Under the pieces are notes generated by a model. That model did no database searches. It saw only the letters and a list, made by a program, of their open reading frames with translations, and was not told the origin of the DNA. A DNA stretch of 64,000 bases from an uncultured Clostridium sp. (lineage in GTDB: Bacteria; Bacillota_I; Bacilli_A; RF39; UBA660): positions 1 through 64,000 of the forward strand of contig CAJJPX010000002.1 in assembly GCA_905193755.1 (NCBI GenBank), read 5' to 3'. The stretch's first letter is position 1, and the number at the start of each line of letters is the position of its first letter. The translations under genes were made by a program, and so were the position numbers. This document shows positions 31,809 to 41,092 of the stretch, in pieces.

Positions 31809-32692
31809 ATAAACTTAAATATTTCATCGTAGTACTTTTTTTGATCTTGTACACTAGACTTCATATGCTTAGCTCCATCTATAATTAGTAACTTCTTTTT
31901 ACCTTTATAAATATCATATGCTTCATATGCATTTTTAACAGGTACTAGTTTATCATTACTTCCATGGATAAACATAAATGGTATTTTTCCATTAGATAAT
32001 ACTTTTCTAGGATTGTACTTATATATATTAAATCCAAAGAATAAAGATGAAACAATATTAAATGATGATATTATAGGTCCAGGTAAAAATTTTAAATAAC
32101 TAAGCTGATTATAAAATTGATCATAATTAGAAATAAAACCACAATCTTCAATCGCACATATAACATTATCAGGAAGATTTTCTCCAACTGTTCTCATAAT
32201 AACAGTACCACCCATAGATATACCATAAAGTATAATCTTAGTTTTTTTCTTTTTATTTAAATAATCTATCCAAGATAACATATCTTTTCTCTCATAATAT
32301 CCATGTGTTGAATAAATTCCGTCACTCTTACCATGAGCTCTTTGATCAATAAGCAAAATACTATATCCTTTTTTATAAAAATTATATGCTACATCTAACA
32401 TCTCTAAAGCATTATTAGTGTAACCATGAACTACTATAACCCAAGTATTAAGTTTGTTCTTTATTTCATATGAATGAAGTTTTTTATTGTCAAAAGATTT
32501 TATATAAACCTCTTTATAGTTAGAATTTTCAAACCAATCTTTTGATTTCTTACTGACTAACTTAAAAGTACCCTTTCCTTTAAATAATCTTTTCATAGAT
32601 ATTTTAGTACAATTAGAAAAGTGAAAGAAATAAACACCAAGTAATAAATATAAAACTAAAAGTATAACTAAAACAATAATTAATATCTTCAT
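31787..32692 (-). CDS. Alpha/beta hydrolase, membrane-anchored
   Basis: 301 residues with an N-terminal hydrophobic anchor (2-24). The nucleophile elbow is LYGISMGGTV. Oxyanion strand: WVIVVHGYTNNALEM. Acid and His: FIHGSNDKLVP and GAKHMKSS. It resembles YqkD-like serine hydrolases of Bacilli. The start codon overlaps the stop of the tetR gene (TAATG), so it is translated together with the regulator. Confidence 0.82.
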   Translation of the reverse strand: MKILIIVLVILLVLYLLLGVYFFHFSNCTKISMKRLFKGKGTFKLVSKKSKDWFENSNYKEVYIKSFDNKKLHSYEIKNKLNTWVIVVHGYTNNALEMLDVAYNFYKKGYSILLIDQRAHGKSDGIYSTHGYYERKDMLSWIDYLNKKKKTKIILYGISMGGTVIMRTVGENLPDNVICAIEDCGFISNYDQFYNQLSYLKFLPGPIISSFNIVSSLFFGFNIYKYNPRKVLSNGKIPFMFIHGSNDKLVPVKNAYEAYDIYKGKKKLLIIDGAKHMKSSVQDQKKYYDEIFKFIKENKES

Positions 32693-33300
32693 TACTCAAT
32701 CATTTTCCTTACTTGTTCATAAAGATAAGGCTTAAATTCTTTAATAGGTAAAGGCTCATTATTTAAAATAGAATTATAACAAGTACTTCCAACCAACTCA
32801 ATAATCATAAATAATGTTACATCTGGATTAGTAACTTTCTTAGAATACTTAGTTATTTCATCTATAAATATAGTTTTTAAATCTTTATATTCAGCATTCA
32901 ATATTTCTATTAAATCTTTATTATAAAGCCCAAGAGAAAGATTCTTATTAATAAGTTTTATTAAGTCTTTACTACTAGAAAGTTTGTCTATTATATAATC
33001 TATCACACTAATAAGTTTATCTGGAAAATTATCTAATTTCTTTTTATTAGTGTGTTCTATCGCATCACTGAATAACTTCTTAGATTTTTCAATTATAACT
33101 TCTTCGTGAATATCCCATTTATCTTTAAAATATAAATAGAATGTACCTTTCGCAACACCAGCATCATTAGCTATATCACTAATAGAAGTATCATTAATAC
33201 CTTTTTTAATAAATAGGTTATATGCTGAAGCCATAAGACTTTCTTTTTTTATTTGTTTTTTTTCTTCTATTTTAGATAAAGTATTTTCAATATTGATCAT
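32692..33300 (-). CDS. TetR-family regulator of the MMPL exporter region
   Basis: 202 residues. The HTH covers residues 20-65: ASAYNLFIKKGINDTSISDI then AGVAKGTFYLYFKDK. ATG at 33300 is preferred, behind GAAGGTG. It faces the MMPL gene, and the 130-bp gap has three TGAC-N5-GTCA sites, one covering the -35 of the MMPL promoter and one in its own promoter region. Repression of both units with release by a lipid-like or drug ligand is the likely mode. Confidence 0.85.
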   Translation of the reverse strand: MINIENTLSKIEEKKQIKKESLMASAYNLFIKKGINDTSISDIANDAGVAKGTFYLYFKDKWDIHEEVIIEKSKKLFSDAIEHTNKKKLDNFPDKLISVIDYIIDKLSSSKDLIKLINKNLSLGLYNKDLIEILNAEYKDLKTIFIDEITKYSKKVTNPDVTLFMIIELVGSTCYNSILNNEPLPIKEFKPYLYEQVRKMIE

Positions 33301-33337
33301 ATTTTTCACCTTCAATACATAAATTTTAATATAAAAA

Positions 33338-33417
33338 TGACCAAAAGTCAATAAATTAATCAAAAAGTATTGACTAATGGTCAGTTTCGAGGTATATTAC
33401 TAACTGACCGTTGGTCA
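33338..33417 (+). promoter_or_regulatory. Three evenly spaced TetR operators and MMPL promoter
   Basis: TGACCAAAAGTCA (33338-33350), TGACTAATGGTCA (33371-33383) and TGACCGTTGGTCA (33405-33417) share TGAC-N5-GTCA and are 33 and 34 bp apart. The MMPL promoter is TTGACT (33370-33375), 17 bp, TATATT (33393-33398), so its -35 lies inside site 2. Confidence 0.8.
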
Positions 33418-33431
33418 TAATGGAGGTATAA

Positions 33432-36400
33432 ATGAAAAAGTTTGGAGACTTTATATGTAAACATAAGGTAGTTATATTAGTAATATCTATATTATTATTA
33501 ATACCAGCAGCTATAGGGTACTTTAATACTAAAACTAATTATGATATTTTAGTATATCTACCAGAAGATATTGAAACTATGAAAGGTCAAAACATATTAA
33601 AAGAAGACTTTGATATGGGAGCTTTCGCAACAATATCTATAGACAACAGTAATCAAAAGAAAGTTCTAGATGCAGAAAAAGCAATAAGAAAAATTGATGG
33701 TGTTAACAAAGTATTAACAATCGATGATCTTACTGGTGTATCTATTCCTTTTGAAATATTACCAGATAGTTTACTAGAACAAGTAAAGAATGGTGATAAA
33801 ACTCTTATGTTAGTAACATTTAATGAAACAACATCTAATGAAAAAACATTAAATGCTATAATAGAAATGAGAGAAATATTAAATGGTATGGCTAAAGTAG
33901 GTGGAATGAGTGCTATAGTACAAGATACTATGGACTTATCAAATAAAGAAGTTGCAATCTATGTAGTAATTGCAGTTATACTTTGTTTGATAGTATTAAC
34001 ACTTTCATTAGATTCATACATAGTTCCAGTATTATTACTATTAAATATTGGAATAGCTATTATATATAATATGGGTTCAAACATTATATTTGGAGAAATA
34101 TCATATATAACAAAAGCAATAAGTGCTGTACTTCAATTAGGAGTAACAACAGACTTCTCAATCTTCTTATATCATAAATATCAAAGTAATTTAGAAAAAG
34201 AAGATGATACAGATGAAGCAATGGCAAATGCAATAAAAGAAACATTAGTATCAGTACTTGGTAGTGCATTTACAACAATAGCTGGTTTCTTAGCACTTTG
34301 TTCAATGAACTTAACACTAGGAAAAGACATAGGACTTGTAATGGCAAAAGGTGTTCTATTTGGACTTATTTGTGTAGTTTCAGTATTCCCAGCAATGTTA
34401 TTATTATGTGATAGATGGATAACTAAAACAAAACATAAACAACTATTACCAAGTTTCAAACATATAAAAGAATTTAGTATGAAGTTCTATAAACCAATAT
34501 TTATAGCATTCTTAATACTAATGATTCCTGCAGTAATAGGCAACTCAAAAGTAAATGTTTATTACAACCTAGATAAATCACTTCCTAAAACATTAGAAAG
34601 TGTAATGGCAAATGAAGAATTAAAGAAAGACTTCAATATTGTTTCACCAGAAATAATATTAATAGATTCAAACTTAGAAAATTATAAAAAGACTGAACTA
34701 GTAAATAAACTTAAAAATACTGAAGGTATAACTATGGTACTTAGTTCAAGTGAATTAGAAAAATATGGATTCCCAGTAGAATTACTTGATGATGACATTA
34801 AAGGAATATTTAAAAATGATAAATATGAATTGATGTTAATAAGCTCTGACTACGAAGTAGCTTCTCCTGAATTAACTACTCAAATAGAAAAAATAGATGA
34901 GTTAGTTAAAACATATGATAAGAATGCTATTATCGCAGGTGAAGGACCACTTACTAATGACTTAATTAAGATAAGTGATGAAGACTTTAAAAATGTTAAC
35001 TATGTATCTATTGGTATCATATTCTTAATTATGTTCGTAGTATTAAAATCATTATCTCTACCAGTTCTATTAATAATAGCTATCGAATTTGCTATATTTG
35101 TAAACGTTGCTATTTCATACTTTACAGGAACAACACTTCCATTTATAGCATCAATAGTAATTGGCACTATTCAATTAGGAGCAACTATTGACTATGCAAT
35201 TCTTATGACAACAAAATACTTAGAATTAAGAAATTCTGGTAAAGATAAATTTAAATCTATGAAAGAAACATTAGATTCTTGTGTAAGTTCAGTATTCGTA
35301 AGTGGTATGTGTTTCTTTGCAGCAACATTCGGAGTTGGTGCTTACACAGATATAGATTTAATAGGAGCAATATGCACATTAATATCAAGAGGAGCAATTA
35401 TTAGTATGTTAGTAGTAATCTTAATATTACCATCATTACTAATGTTATTTGATAAGTTAATAATGAAAACAACTTTAAAAAAGAAAGAAGGAATTAAAAT
35501 GAATAAAAAAGTTTTAGCAGCTTTACTTATAACATTAACATTACCATTAAGTGTATTTGCTACTACTAAAGATGAAACAGTTTATTCAAGATTAAATAGT
35601 GATGGTAGTGTTAATAAAACAATCGTTAGTAATCACATTCAAAATATAAAAGAAGGAAAATATAACGATAGGACAAACCTTAAAGATATAGTAAATACAA
35701 ATGGTGATGAAAGATTTGATCTTGTTGATAACTCACTTACATGGAGTTCTAAAGGAGAAGATATATTCTATAAAGGAACTTCTACAGAAAGTCTTCCAAT
35801 CAAAACAACTATTAAATATTATCTAGATGGAAAAGAATATACATCTAAAGAACTTAATGGTAAAAGTGGTGATATTAAAATAGTTATTAAATATGAAAAT
35901 ACATCTAAAAAGAAAGTAAATGTTAATGGTAAAAACGAAACACTTTATACTCCATTTATGGTAACCTCTCTTATGACATTTAATAAAGATAACGTAACTA
36001 ACTTAAAAGTTGATAATGCTAAAATAGTAGATAATGGTATTAGTTATATGGTTCTTGGATATAGTGCTCCAGGTCTTTATGAAAGCTTAAAGATTGATGA
36101 TTTAAAAGGCTTAGATACTGTTACTATTGAATACACTACTACTTCTTATGAATTTACTAATATTTATTCAGTAGCTACATCAAACTTATTTGAAGATGTT
36201 GATACTTCATCATTTAGTGTTTTAAATAAACTATATAGTAGTGTTAACAAGCTAGGAACAAGCACAAAAGATTTAGTGAATGGAAGCAATGATTTAAAAA
36301 ATGGTATTAAAGCATACAACGATGGATTTACTAAATATAATGGTGGTATGAATAACTTAGATACTAGTGTTAAAGGTTTAGTAGAAAAATATAATGCATT

Positions 36401-37136
36401 AAATCAAGGAATTCAAAACTTAAATGCACAAGTAAAAGGCTTAAGTACATATACTGGTTCAATAGTTAACTTAGCTAACGGTATTAACAACTTATCAACA
36501 AAGACTAACGAACTAGCTAAACAATCAGAATTATTAAGTACAACAGTAGATAACACTTTAAGTGTAATGACTAAACATATTGAAACATTAACTTATATAA
36601 AAGAAACTACAACTGATGAAAATACAAAAAAACTATTAGAAGAAGAAATAGCTAACTTACAAAAGAGCATTGACTTTAAGACTTTAACTTCTATGAAAAC
36701 AAATATTGATAATTTAAATAGTAGTATAAGTGCTTTAAATAAAAACGTAAGTGCTTTAGCCAGCAGTTCTAAAGATTTAATTACTAACGTTGATAAACTT
36801 GCTCCATCAGTAGAATACTTAGCAACTAACAGTAACAAGATGTATGAAGGAATAGAAGAATTAAGTGCAAGTGTTGATTATTTAACAAGTCTTTCAAATA
36901 CATTTAATACTAAAAATACTGAAATATTAAAAGGAGCAACTACTTTATATGATGGACTTAATAAATTTAATAAAGAAGGTATTTCTAAAATAACAAGTGT
37001 ATTAAATGGTAAAGTTAAAACTTATTCTAAAAAGATCGAAAAACTTATAGACTTAGGAAATGAATACAATTCATTCAGTATGAAAGATAAAAATACTGAT
37101 GGTAAAACTAAATTCATAATGATGATTAGTGAGTAA
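33432..37136 (+). CDS. MMPL/RND-type exporter fused to a heptad-repeat surface protein
   Basis: 1234 residues. Residues 1-685 form a complete MMPL transporter with 12 membrane helices in two halves; MMPL proteins move lipids or hydrophobic compounds. At residue 690 a second protein begins: MNKKVLAALLITLTLPLSVFA looks like a signal peptide, followed by a beta-rich domain and a long coiled region rich in Leu/Asn heptads (about 950-1200), as in YhgE/Pip-type partners of MMPL genes. AAGAAGGAATTAAA precedes the internal ATG at 35499, so separate initiation is possible. The frame is intact throughout. Confidence 0.82.
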   Translation: MKKFGDFICKHKVVILVISILLLIPAAIGYFNTKTNYDILVYLPEDIETMKGQNILKEDFDMGAFATISIDNSNQKKVLDAEKAIRKIDGVNKVLTIDDLTGVSIPFEILPDSLLEQVKNGDKTLMLVTFNETTSNEKTLNAIIEMREILNGMAKVGGMSAIVQDTMDLSNKEVAIYVVIAVILCLIVLTLSLDSYIVPVLLLLNIGIAIIYNMGSNIIFGEISYITKAISAVLQLGVTTDFSIFLYHKYQSNLEKEDDTDEAMANAIKETLVSVLGSAFTTIAGFLALCSMNLTLGKDIGLVMAKGVLFGLICVVSVFPAMLLLCDRWITKTKHKQLLPSFKHIKEFSMKFYKPIFIAFLILMIPAVIGNSKVNVYYNLDKSLPKTLESVMANEELKKDFNIVSPEIILIDSNLENYKKTELVNKLKNTEGITMVLSSSELEKYGFPVELLDDDIKGIFKNDKYELMLISSDYEVASPELTTQIEKIDELVKTYDKNAIIAGEGPLTNDLIKISDEDFKNVNYVSIGIIFLIMFVVLKSLSLPVLLIIAIEFAIFVNVAISYFTGTTLPFIASIVIGTIQLGATIDYAILMTTKYLELRNSGKDKFKSMKETLDSCVSSVFVSGMCFFAATFGVGAYTDIDLIGAICTLISRGAIISMLVVILILPSLLMLFDKLIMKTTLKKKEGIKMNKKVLAALLITLTLPLSVFATTKDETVYSRLNSDGSVNKTIVSNHIQNIKEGKYNDRTNLKDIVNTNGDERFDLVDNSLTWSSKGEDIFYKGTSTESLPIKTTIKYYLDGKEYTSKELNGKSGDIKIVIKYENTSKKKVNVNGKNETLYTPFMVTSLMTFNKDNVTNLKVDNAKIVDNGISYMVLGYSAPGLYESLKIDDLKGLDTVTIEYTTTSYEFTNIYSVATSNLFEDVDTSSFSVLNKLYSSVNKLGTSTKDLVNGSNDLKNGIKAYNDGFTKYNGGMNNLDTSVKGLVEKYNALNQGIQNLNAQVKGLSTYTGSIVNLANGINNLSTKTNELAKQSELLSTTVDNTLSVMTKHIETLTYIKETTTDENTKKLLEEEIANLQKSIDFKTLTSMKTNIDNLNSSISALNKNVSALASSSKDLITNVDKLAPSVEYLATNSNKMYEGIEELSASVDYLTSLSNTFNTKNTEILKGATTLYDGLNKFNKEGISKITSVLNGKVKTYSKKIEKLIDLGNEYNSFSMKDKNTDGKTKFIMMISE

Positions 37137-37141
37137 AAAGG

Positions 37142-37161
37142 TGCTAGAAATAGCATTTTTT
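37142..37161 (+). terminator. Terminator after the MMPL fusion
   Basis: TGCTA-GAAA-TAGCA then six T. Confidence 0.8.
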
Positions 37162-37248
37162 ATTTTATAAAGTATCAAATTTGTAACAAAAATCTTTAAA
37201 ATTTATTACTTTTATGTTATAATAAAGCCAATTTTAAGGGGTATAAAC

Positions 37249-38184
37249 ATGGAATTTAATAGAAAGAGTTTATTAGAATTAAGAAAATGGACTGATGAAG
37301 AACTAAACAATTATTATATGCAATTAAGAAAATTAGACTATGAAGAAGGAAAAAGCTTAAAAGGCATAGAATTGAGAAAAAGAATACATTTACTACTTTT
37401 AATTATAATAAAAATAGATAGATTATTGAAAAAAGAAAAGATAACTGTATTAGGGGATAAAAGTTCAAGGGGAAATGAACAATATATATATGCATCAACA
37501 CATATTGGTGGTAATGACGTAGAAAGAGTATTTGAATCAATTAGAAAACATGCTTATCTCATGATAGGCGATCCAGGCATTAATTATGTTAATGAAACAG
37601 GTTTTATTTTAACATTAAATGGATATATACCAGTACAAACTAGAGACAAAGAAGACAGAAAAATTGCATATAATCATTCGGTTGAACTATTAAATAAAAA
37701 AGGGAGTTTATTGATTTTCCCAGAAGGAGCATATAACGTTTTTGAAAATTTGCCTACCATGGGAATATATCCGGGTGCTGCTAGAATGTCTAAAGAAACG
37801 GGAAGTGAAATAATTCCATTAGCAATAGAACAATATGATAACGAGTTTGTAGTGAACATAGGAGAAAATATAGTACCTAAAGATAATATGTCAGTTAGAG
37901 AAATGACTGAAGAACTTAGAGATTCTTTATCTACATTGAAATGGGAAATTTGGGAAAGTAGGGGGATAAGTGAAAGAAAAGAATTTTCTCCTGAATTTGT
38001 AAAAAATTTCAGACAAAGTATTGTAGATAGCGATGATAGAGGAGATTATTCATATACACTACAAGATATATATGAGACAATGTATCACGATAAAAGCATC
38101 ACAAGTCCAGAAGAAGCGTTTGCTCATCTTGACAATCTTATTCCTAGTAAAGAAAATGCTTTTTTGCTTAGAAAAACAAAATAA
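37249..38184 (+). CDS. PlsC-like 1-acylglycerol-3-phosphate acyltransferase
   Basis: 311 residues. The HxxxxD catalytic motif is THIGGNDVER near residue 84, and FPEGAYN near 158 is the substrate-binding motif. GAARMSKETGSEIIPLAIE matches the third block. The C-terminal 100 residues are charged and family-unspecific. Expected to add the second acyl chain in phosphatidate synthesis, or to act on another lipid. It is 54 bp upstream of the hybrid kinase on the same strand. Confidence 0.82.
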   Translation: MEFNRKSLLELRKWTDEELNNYYMQLRKLDYEEGKSLKGIELRKRIHLLLLIIIKIDRLLKKEKITVLGDKSSRGNEQYIYASTHIGGNDVERVFESIRKHAYLMIGDPGINYVNETGFILTLNGYIPVQTRDKEDRKIAYNHSVELLNKKGSLLIFPEGAYNVFENLPTMGIYPGAARMSKETGSEIIPLAIEQYDNEFVVNIGENIVPKDNMSVREMTEELRDSLSTLKWEIWESRGISERKEFSPEFVKNFRQSIVDSDDRGDYSYTLQDIYETMYHDKSITSPEEAFAHLDNLIPSKENAFLLRKTK

Positions 38185-38238
38185 TTGTAAAATTAAATAT
38201 TAAATGATAAAATTATAGATAGTATAAGGAGTGATAAA

Positions 38239-40506
38239 ATGAATATACTTTTATTAACTTTTGCTGCTTGTTTACTATCTATTTTTTTAATGATAGAATT
38301 TTTTAAAAAAGCAAGAATAAAAAACAAAGAAACGGAAATTTACGCCAAATTACTAGTAATAAACTTAAGCTTTTCTATATTTTGTATATTGACCTATGTT
38401 TATGCAAGATTATTTGGTAATATCATAATAGTAAAACTAATGCAAAAATTCTATTTTATAATAATTTTATTGCTAACACATTATATGGCTACATACACAG
38501 TTGAAATAACTGAGATAAAAGAAAAAGAAAAAATAAAACTTATATTAAAAGTTATACTATGTATTGCTTCTATAATAATCCTTGCATTACCAATTGAAGT
38601 AGTAAATAATGTGGATTTGGTTGATGCTTGGGGAGATTCATATAATGCATTTATGGTATTTTTTGTAACATATATATTAGTAATTATATTAACAACAATA
38701 CATAGAATAATAATGCAAAAGACAATAAATAAAAATCTACCTTTTATAATATTAATTTTGTTATTTATTGTAGGATTAATTATTAGAAAAACTTATCCAA
38801 ATATTGTTTTTGAAACTTTTTTCTTTTCATTTTCATTATTAATTATGTACTTCACAATAGAGAATCCAGATATTAAAACAATAGAACAGCTAAATGTAGC
38901 AAAAGATCAAGCAGAAAGAGCTAATAGAGCAAAGTCAGATTTCTTAAGTAGTATGTCTCATGAGATAAGAACTCCATTAAATGCAATAGTTGGTCTTTCA
39001 GAAAACTTAGAAGAAAGAGCTGATTGTCCTAAAGATATGAAAGAAGATTTAAAAGACATAGTTTCAGCTTCTCAAACACTTTTAGAAATAGTTGGAAATA
39101 TAATGGATATAAATAAAATAGAAAGTGAAAAGATGGAAATAGTAGAAATTCCATATAACTTTAAAGAAGAAATAGAAACTTTAGCTAGAGTTTCAAGTAC
39201 ACGTATTGGTGATAAACCTGTAGAACTACATACAAATATTGCAGAAGATATACCATATGAACTATTAGGTGATAAAGCTCATATGAAACAAATAATAAAC
39301 AATTTACTAACAAATGCTATTAAATATACAGAAAAAGGACATATTAATCTTAATGTTAAATGTATTAATAGAGATGATAATTGTAATTTAATAGTAACTG
39401 TTCAAGATAGTGGAAGAGGTATTAAAAAAGAAGATATTGAAAAACTATTTACTAAGTTTGAAAGACTTGATGTTGAAAGAAACTCTACTACTGAAGGAAC
39501 TGGTTTAGGACTAGCAATCACTAAGAGATTAGTTGAAATGATGGGTGGAAAAATAAATGTACAAAGTCAATATGGACTGGGTTCAATATTTATGGTAAAC
39601 ATTCCTCAAAAGATAAGCAAGATGTCAAAACCATATAATGAGACTTTAAATAAAAATGATACTTCAAATAACATTGATTATATTAATAAAAAAGTATTAA
39701 TCGTTGATGATAATAAATTAAATGTCAAAGTAGCTAGAAGAGTAACAGATGCTTTAAATATTAAAAAAGTAGATGAATGTTATAACGGAAGTGAATGCGT
39801 TAAATTAGTAGCTTCGAATAATGACTATGATATTATCTTAATGGATATAATGATGCCAGTAATGAATGGTGAAGAAGCATTAAAGAAACTAAAAGAAATA
39901 GATGGATTTAATACTCCAGTAATTGCTTTAACCGCAGATGCAGTCGCAGGTTCTAAAGAAAAATATATAAAAGAAGGATTTGCTGATTATTTAGCTAAAC
40001 CATTCAATAAAGATAATTTAAAATTAAAACTAGATAAAATATTTAATAATGAAAAAGAATCTTCCGAGGATAGATGGAAAGATGTACCTAAATATGAATT
40101 TGGAACTGATATGAAACCTCTTGAAGAAGTAACTGAAGAAGAAACAAACGACGATGAAAAGATTCTAGAAGATGCTAACATTGATTATAAAATTGGATTA
40201 GAAAATTTTGGAAGCATAGAAATGTACAAAGAAATGCTAAATGACTGGTTCAAAGAAATAGATGAAAAATGGAATAGAATTGTTTCTAATAAAGATACTA
40301 TGAAAGAATATTCAGTAGATGTACACTCACTAAAAAGTGATTCAAAATACTTTGGATTTACAGAATTAGCAAAATTATCTCTAGATCATGAACTTAAAAG
40401 TAAAGATGGGGATAAAGAATATGTTAAAAAGCATTTTGATGAATTAGAAACTGAATATAAAAGAATAATCGATGTAGTTAGTAAATATCTAAAAGAAAAC
40501 AAGTAA
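38239..40506 (+). CDS. Hybrid sensor histidine kinase with REC and Hpt domains
   Basis: 755 residues. Six or seven membrane helices (1-205) form the sensor, then HisKA with SHEIRTPLN (His241), HATPase with NLLTNAIKYTEKG, DSGRGI and GTGLGLAI, a receiver with ILMDIMMPVMNG (Asp536) and a C-terminal Hpt with VHSLKSDSKYFG (His696). All phosphorelay residues are intact. No separate response regulator is adjacent, so the Hpt must pass phosphate to a regulator elsewhere. Follows plsC closely. Confidence 0.9.
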   Translation: MNILLLTFAACLLSIFLMIEFFKKARIKNKETEIYAKLLVINLSFSIFCILTYVYARLFGNIIIVKLMQKFYFIIILLLTHYMATYTVEITEIKEKEKIKLILKVILCIASIIILALPIEVVNNVDLVDAWGDSYNAFMVFFVTYILVIILTTIHRIIMQKTINKNLPFIILILLFIVGLIIRKTYPNIVFETFFFSFSLLIMYFTIENPDIKTIEQLNVAKDQAERANRAKSDFLSSMSHEIRTPLNAIVGLSENLEERADCPKDMKEDLKDIVSASQTLLEIVGNIMDINKIESEKMEIVEIPYNFKEEIETLARVSSTRIGDKPVELHTNIAEDIPYELLGDKAHMKQIINNLLTNAIKYTEKGHINLNVKCINRDDNCNLIVTVQDSGRGIKKEDIEKLFTKFERLDVERNSTTEGTGLGLAITKRLVEMMGGKINVQSQYGLGSIFMVNIPQKISKMSKPYNETLNKNDTSNNIDYINKKVLIVDDNKLNVKVARRVTDALNIKKVDECYNGSECVKLVASNNDYDIILMDIMMPVMNGEEALKKLKEIDGFNTPVIALTADAVAGSKEKYIKEGFADYLAKPFNKDNLKLKLDKIFNNEKESSEDRWKDVPKYEFGTDMKPLEEVTEEETNDDEKILEDANIDYKIGLENFGSIEMYKEMLNDWFKEIDEKWNRIVSNKDTMKEYSVDVHSLKSDSKYFGFTELAKLSLDHELKSKDGDKEYVKKHFDELETEYKRIIDVVSKYLKENK

Positions 40507-40530
40507 ACTAAAAATTTACTTGTTTTTAAA
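40497..40530 (+). terminator. Terminator of the kinase gene
   Basis: AACAAGTAAA/TTTACTTGTT stem followed by T-rich DNA. Confidence 0.75.
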
Positions 40531-40663
40531 TTTTATAAATTTTAGAATGAAAACCACTTTTATAGTTTATTAAATAATAGTAATCAAAATTTAATAAAAA
40601 ACAATAAAATAAAATTTAAGTTTTTATATTTTATACTAAACTTAAAATTAAATTATTGCACTT

Positions 40664-40692
40664 TTGACATAAAATTTTATATATGATAAGTT
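40664..40692 (+). promoter_or_regulatory. Probable promoter of the hydrophobic-peptide mRNA
   Basis: TTGACA at 40664-40669; the -10 is poor (TATGAT or TAAGTT near 40682-40692). A start at 40690-40700 would put GAAACGTTTAG at the very 5' end. An alternative is TTGCAC at 40656 with TATATA. Confidence 0.45.
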
Positions 40693-40699
40693 AACATTC

Positions 40700-40909
40700 G
40701 AAACGTTTAGATGGGCGTCATCTCTTAACTTATTTTTAATATTTAAAGGAGATGGTATATATGAACAAGAAGAATGTATTAATTGCTTCCTTAATATTCA
40801 TAATAATACTTTTAATTCTAGTTATCATTATAATTACAATTAAAAACGCCTAACCTAGGTTAGGCATCACACATTATGGTGACGTCCAGCTCAGGGGGCT
40901 AAACGTTTC
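40700..40909 (+). repeat. Inverted repeat enclosing the peptide gene
   Basis: GAAACGTTTAG (40700-40710) is a perfect complement of CTAAACGTTTC (40899-40909), and GGGCGTCATC (40713-40722) pairs with GGTGACGTCC (40878-40887) through G-U pairs. The transcript could close into a 21-bp terminal helix. A local hairpin ATAAGTTAA/TTAACTTAT plus T5 (40687-40735) competes with it. Confidence 0.75.
40761..40853 (+). CDS. 30-residue hydrophobic peptide, candidate type I toxin
   Basis: MNKK, then a 22-residue run of Ile, Leu, Val, Phe and Thr, then TIKNA: a single membrane-spanning peptide with a positive N-terminus. AAAGGAGATGG precedes the ATG at 40761. Size, composition, the long-range pairing of transcript ends and an overlapping antisense RNA match type I toxins of the Fst/TxpA/AapA kind. 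It has no sequence similarity that I can assert. Alternative: a small membrane regulator. Confidence 0.6.
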   Translation: MNKKNVLIASLIFIIILLILVIIIITIKNA

Positions 40910-40912
40910 ACT
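40840..40912 (-). ncRNA. Candidate antisense antitoxin RNA
   Basis: On the minus strand TTTACT (40947-40942), 17 bp and TATATT (40924-40919) form a good promoter with a start near 40912. The RNA begins GUGAAACGUUUAG, covers the 3' part of the peptide mRNA and ends in a perfect palindromic hairpin GCCTAACCTAGGTTAGGC (40865-40848) followed by GTTTTT. Predicted length is about 70 nt. Confidence 0.6.
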
Positions 40913-40980
40913 AATAATAATATATCATATTTGAATTTTTTAGTAAACAAGAACATATAGAAAAATAAAGATAAGTATGA

Positions 40981-40986
40981 TATAAT
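40981..40986 (+). promoter_or_regulatory. -10 box of the ABC-F leader transcript
   Basis: TATAAT 20 bases upstream of the leader-peptide ATG; -35 weak. Confidence 0.5.
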
Positions 40987-41005
40987 ATGCACGAAAGGTG
41001 ATATT

Positions 41006-41056
41006 ATGAAATACATTGGAACTAAAATTATGTATAGTAGTGATATCACACTTTAG
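41006..41056 (+). CDS. Leader peptide of the ABC-F resistance-like gene
   Basis: 16 codons (MKYIGTKIMYSSDITL) behind AAAGGTGAT. The last codons form the 5' arm of a terminator whose T tract ends just before the ABC-F ribosome binding site. This is the layout of ribosome-mediated attenuators in front of antibiotic-resistance ABC-F genes: a drug-stalled ribosome on the leader would prevent the terminator. Confidence 0.65.
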   Translation: MKYIGTKIMYSSDITL

Positions 41057-41092
41057 TTATTCCTTTGAGTAACAGGAAGTGTGATTTTTTTA
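41045..41092 (+). terminator. Attenuator terminator upstream of the ABC-F fusion
   Basis: ATCACACTT (41045-41053) pairs with AAGTGTGAT (41077-41085), extended by GTTA/TAAC, and is followed by seven T. It lies between leader peptide and coding region. Confidence 0.82.

Noticed and set aside
40687..40735. Ordinary terminator upstream of the hydrophobic peptide
   Set aside because: The stem is terminator-like, but the likely transcript start lies within or after its 5' arm, so it is probably not formed in the main transcript. Kept as a competing structure only.
40700..40909. tmRNA-like RNA encoding a peptide between paired ends
   Set aside because: No tRNA-like T-loop or acceptor motif, and the ORF has a normal ribosome binding site and ATG.
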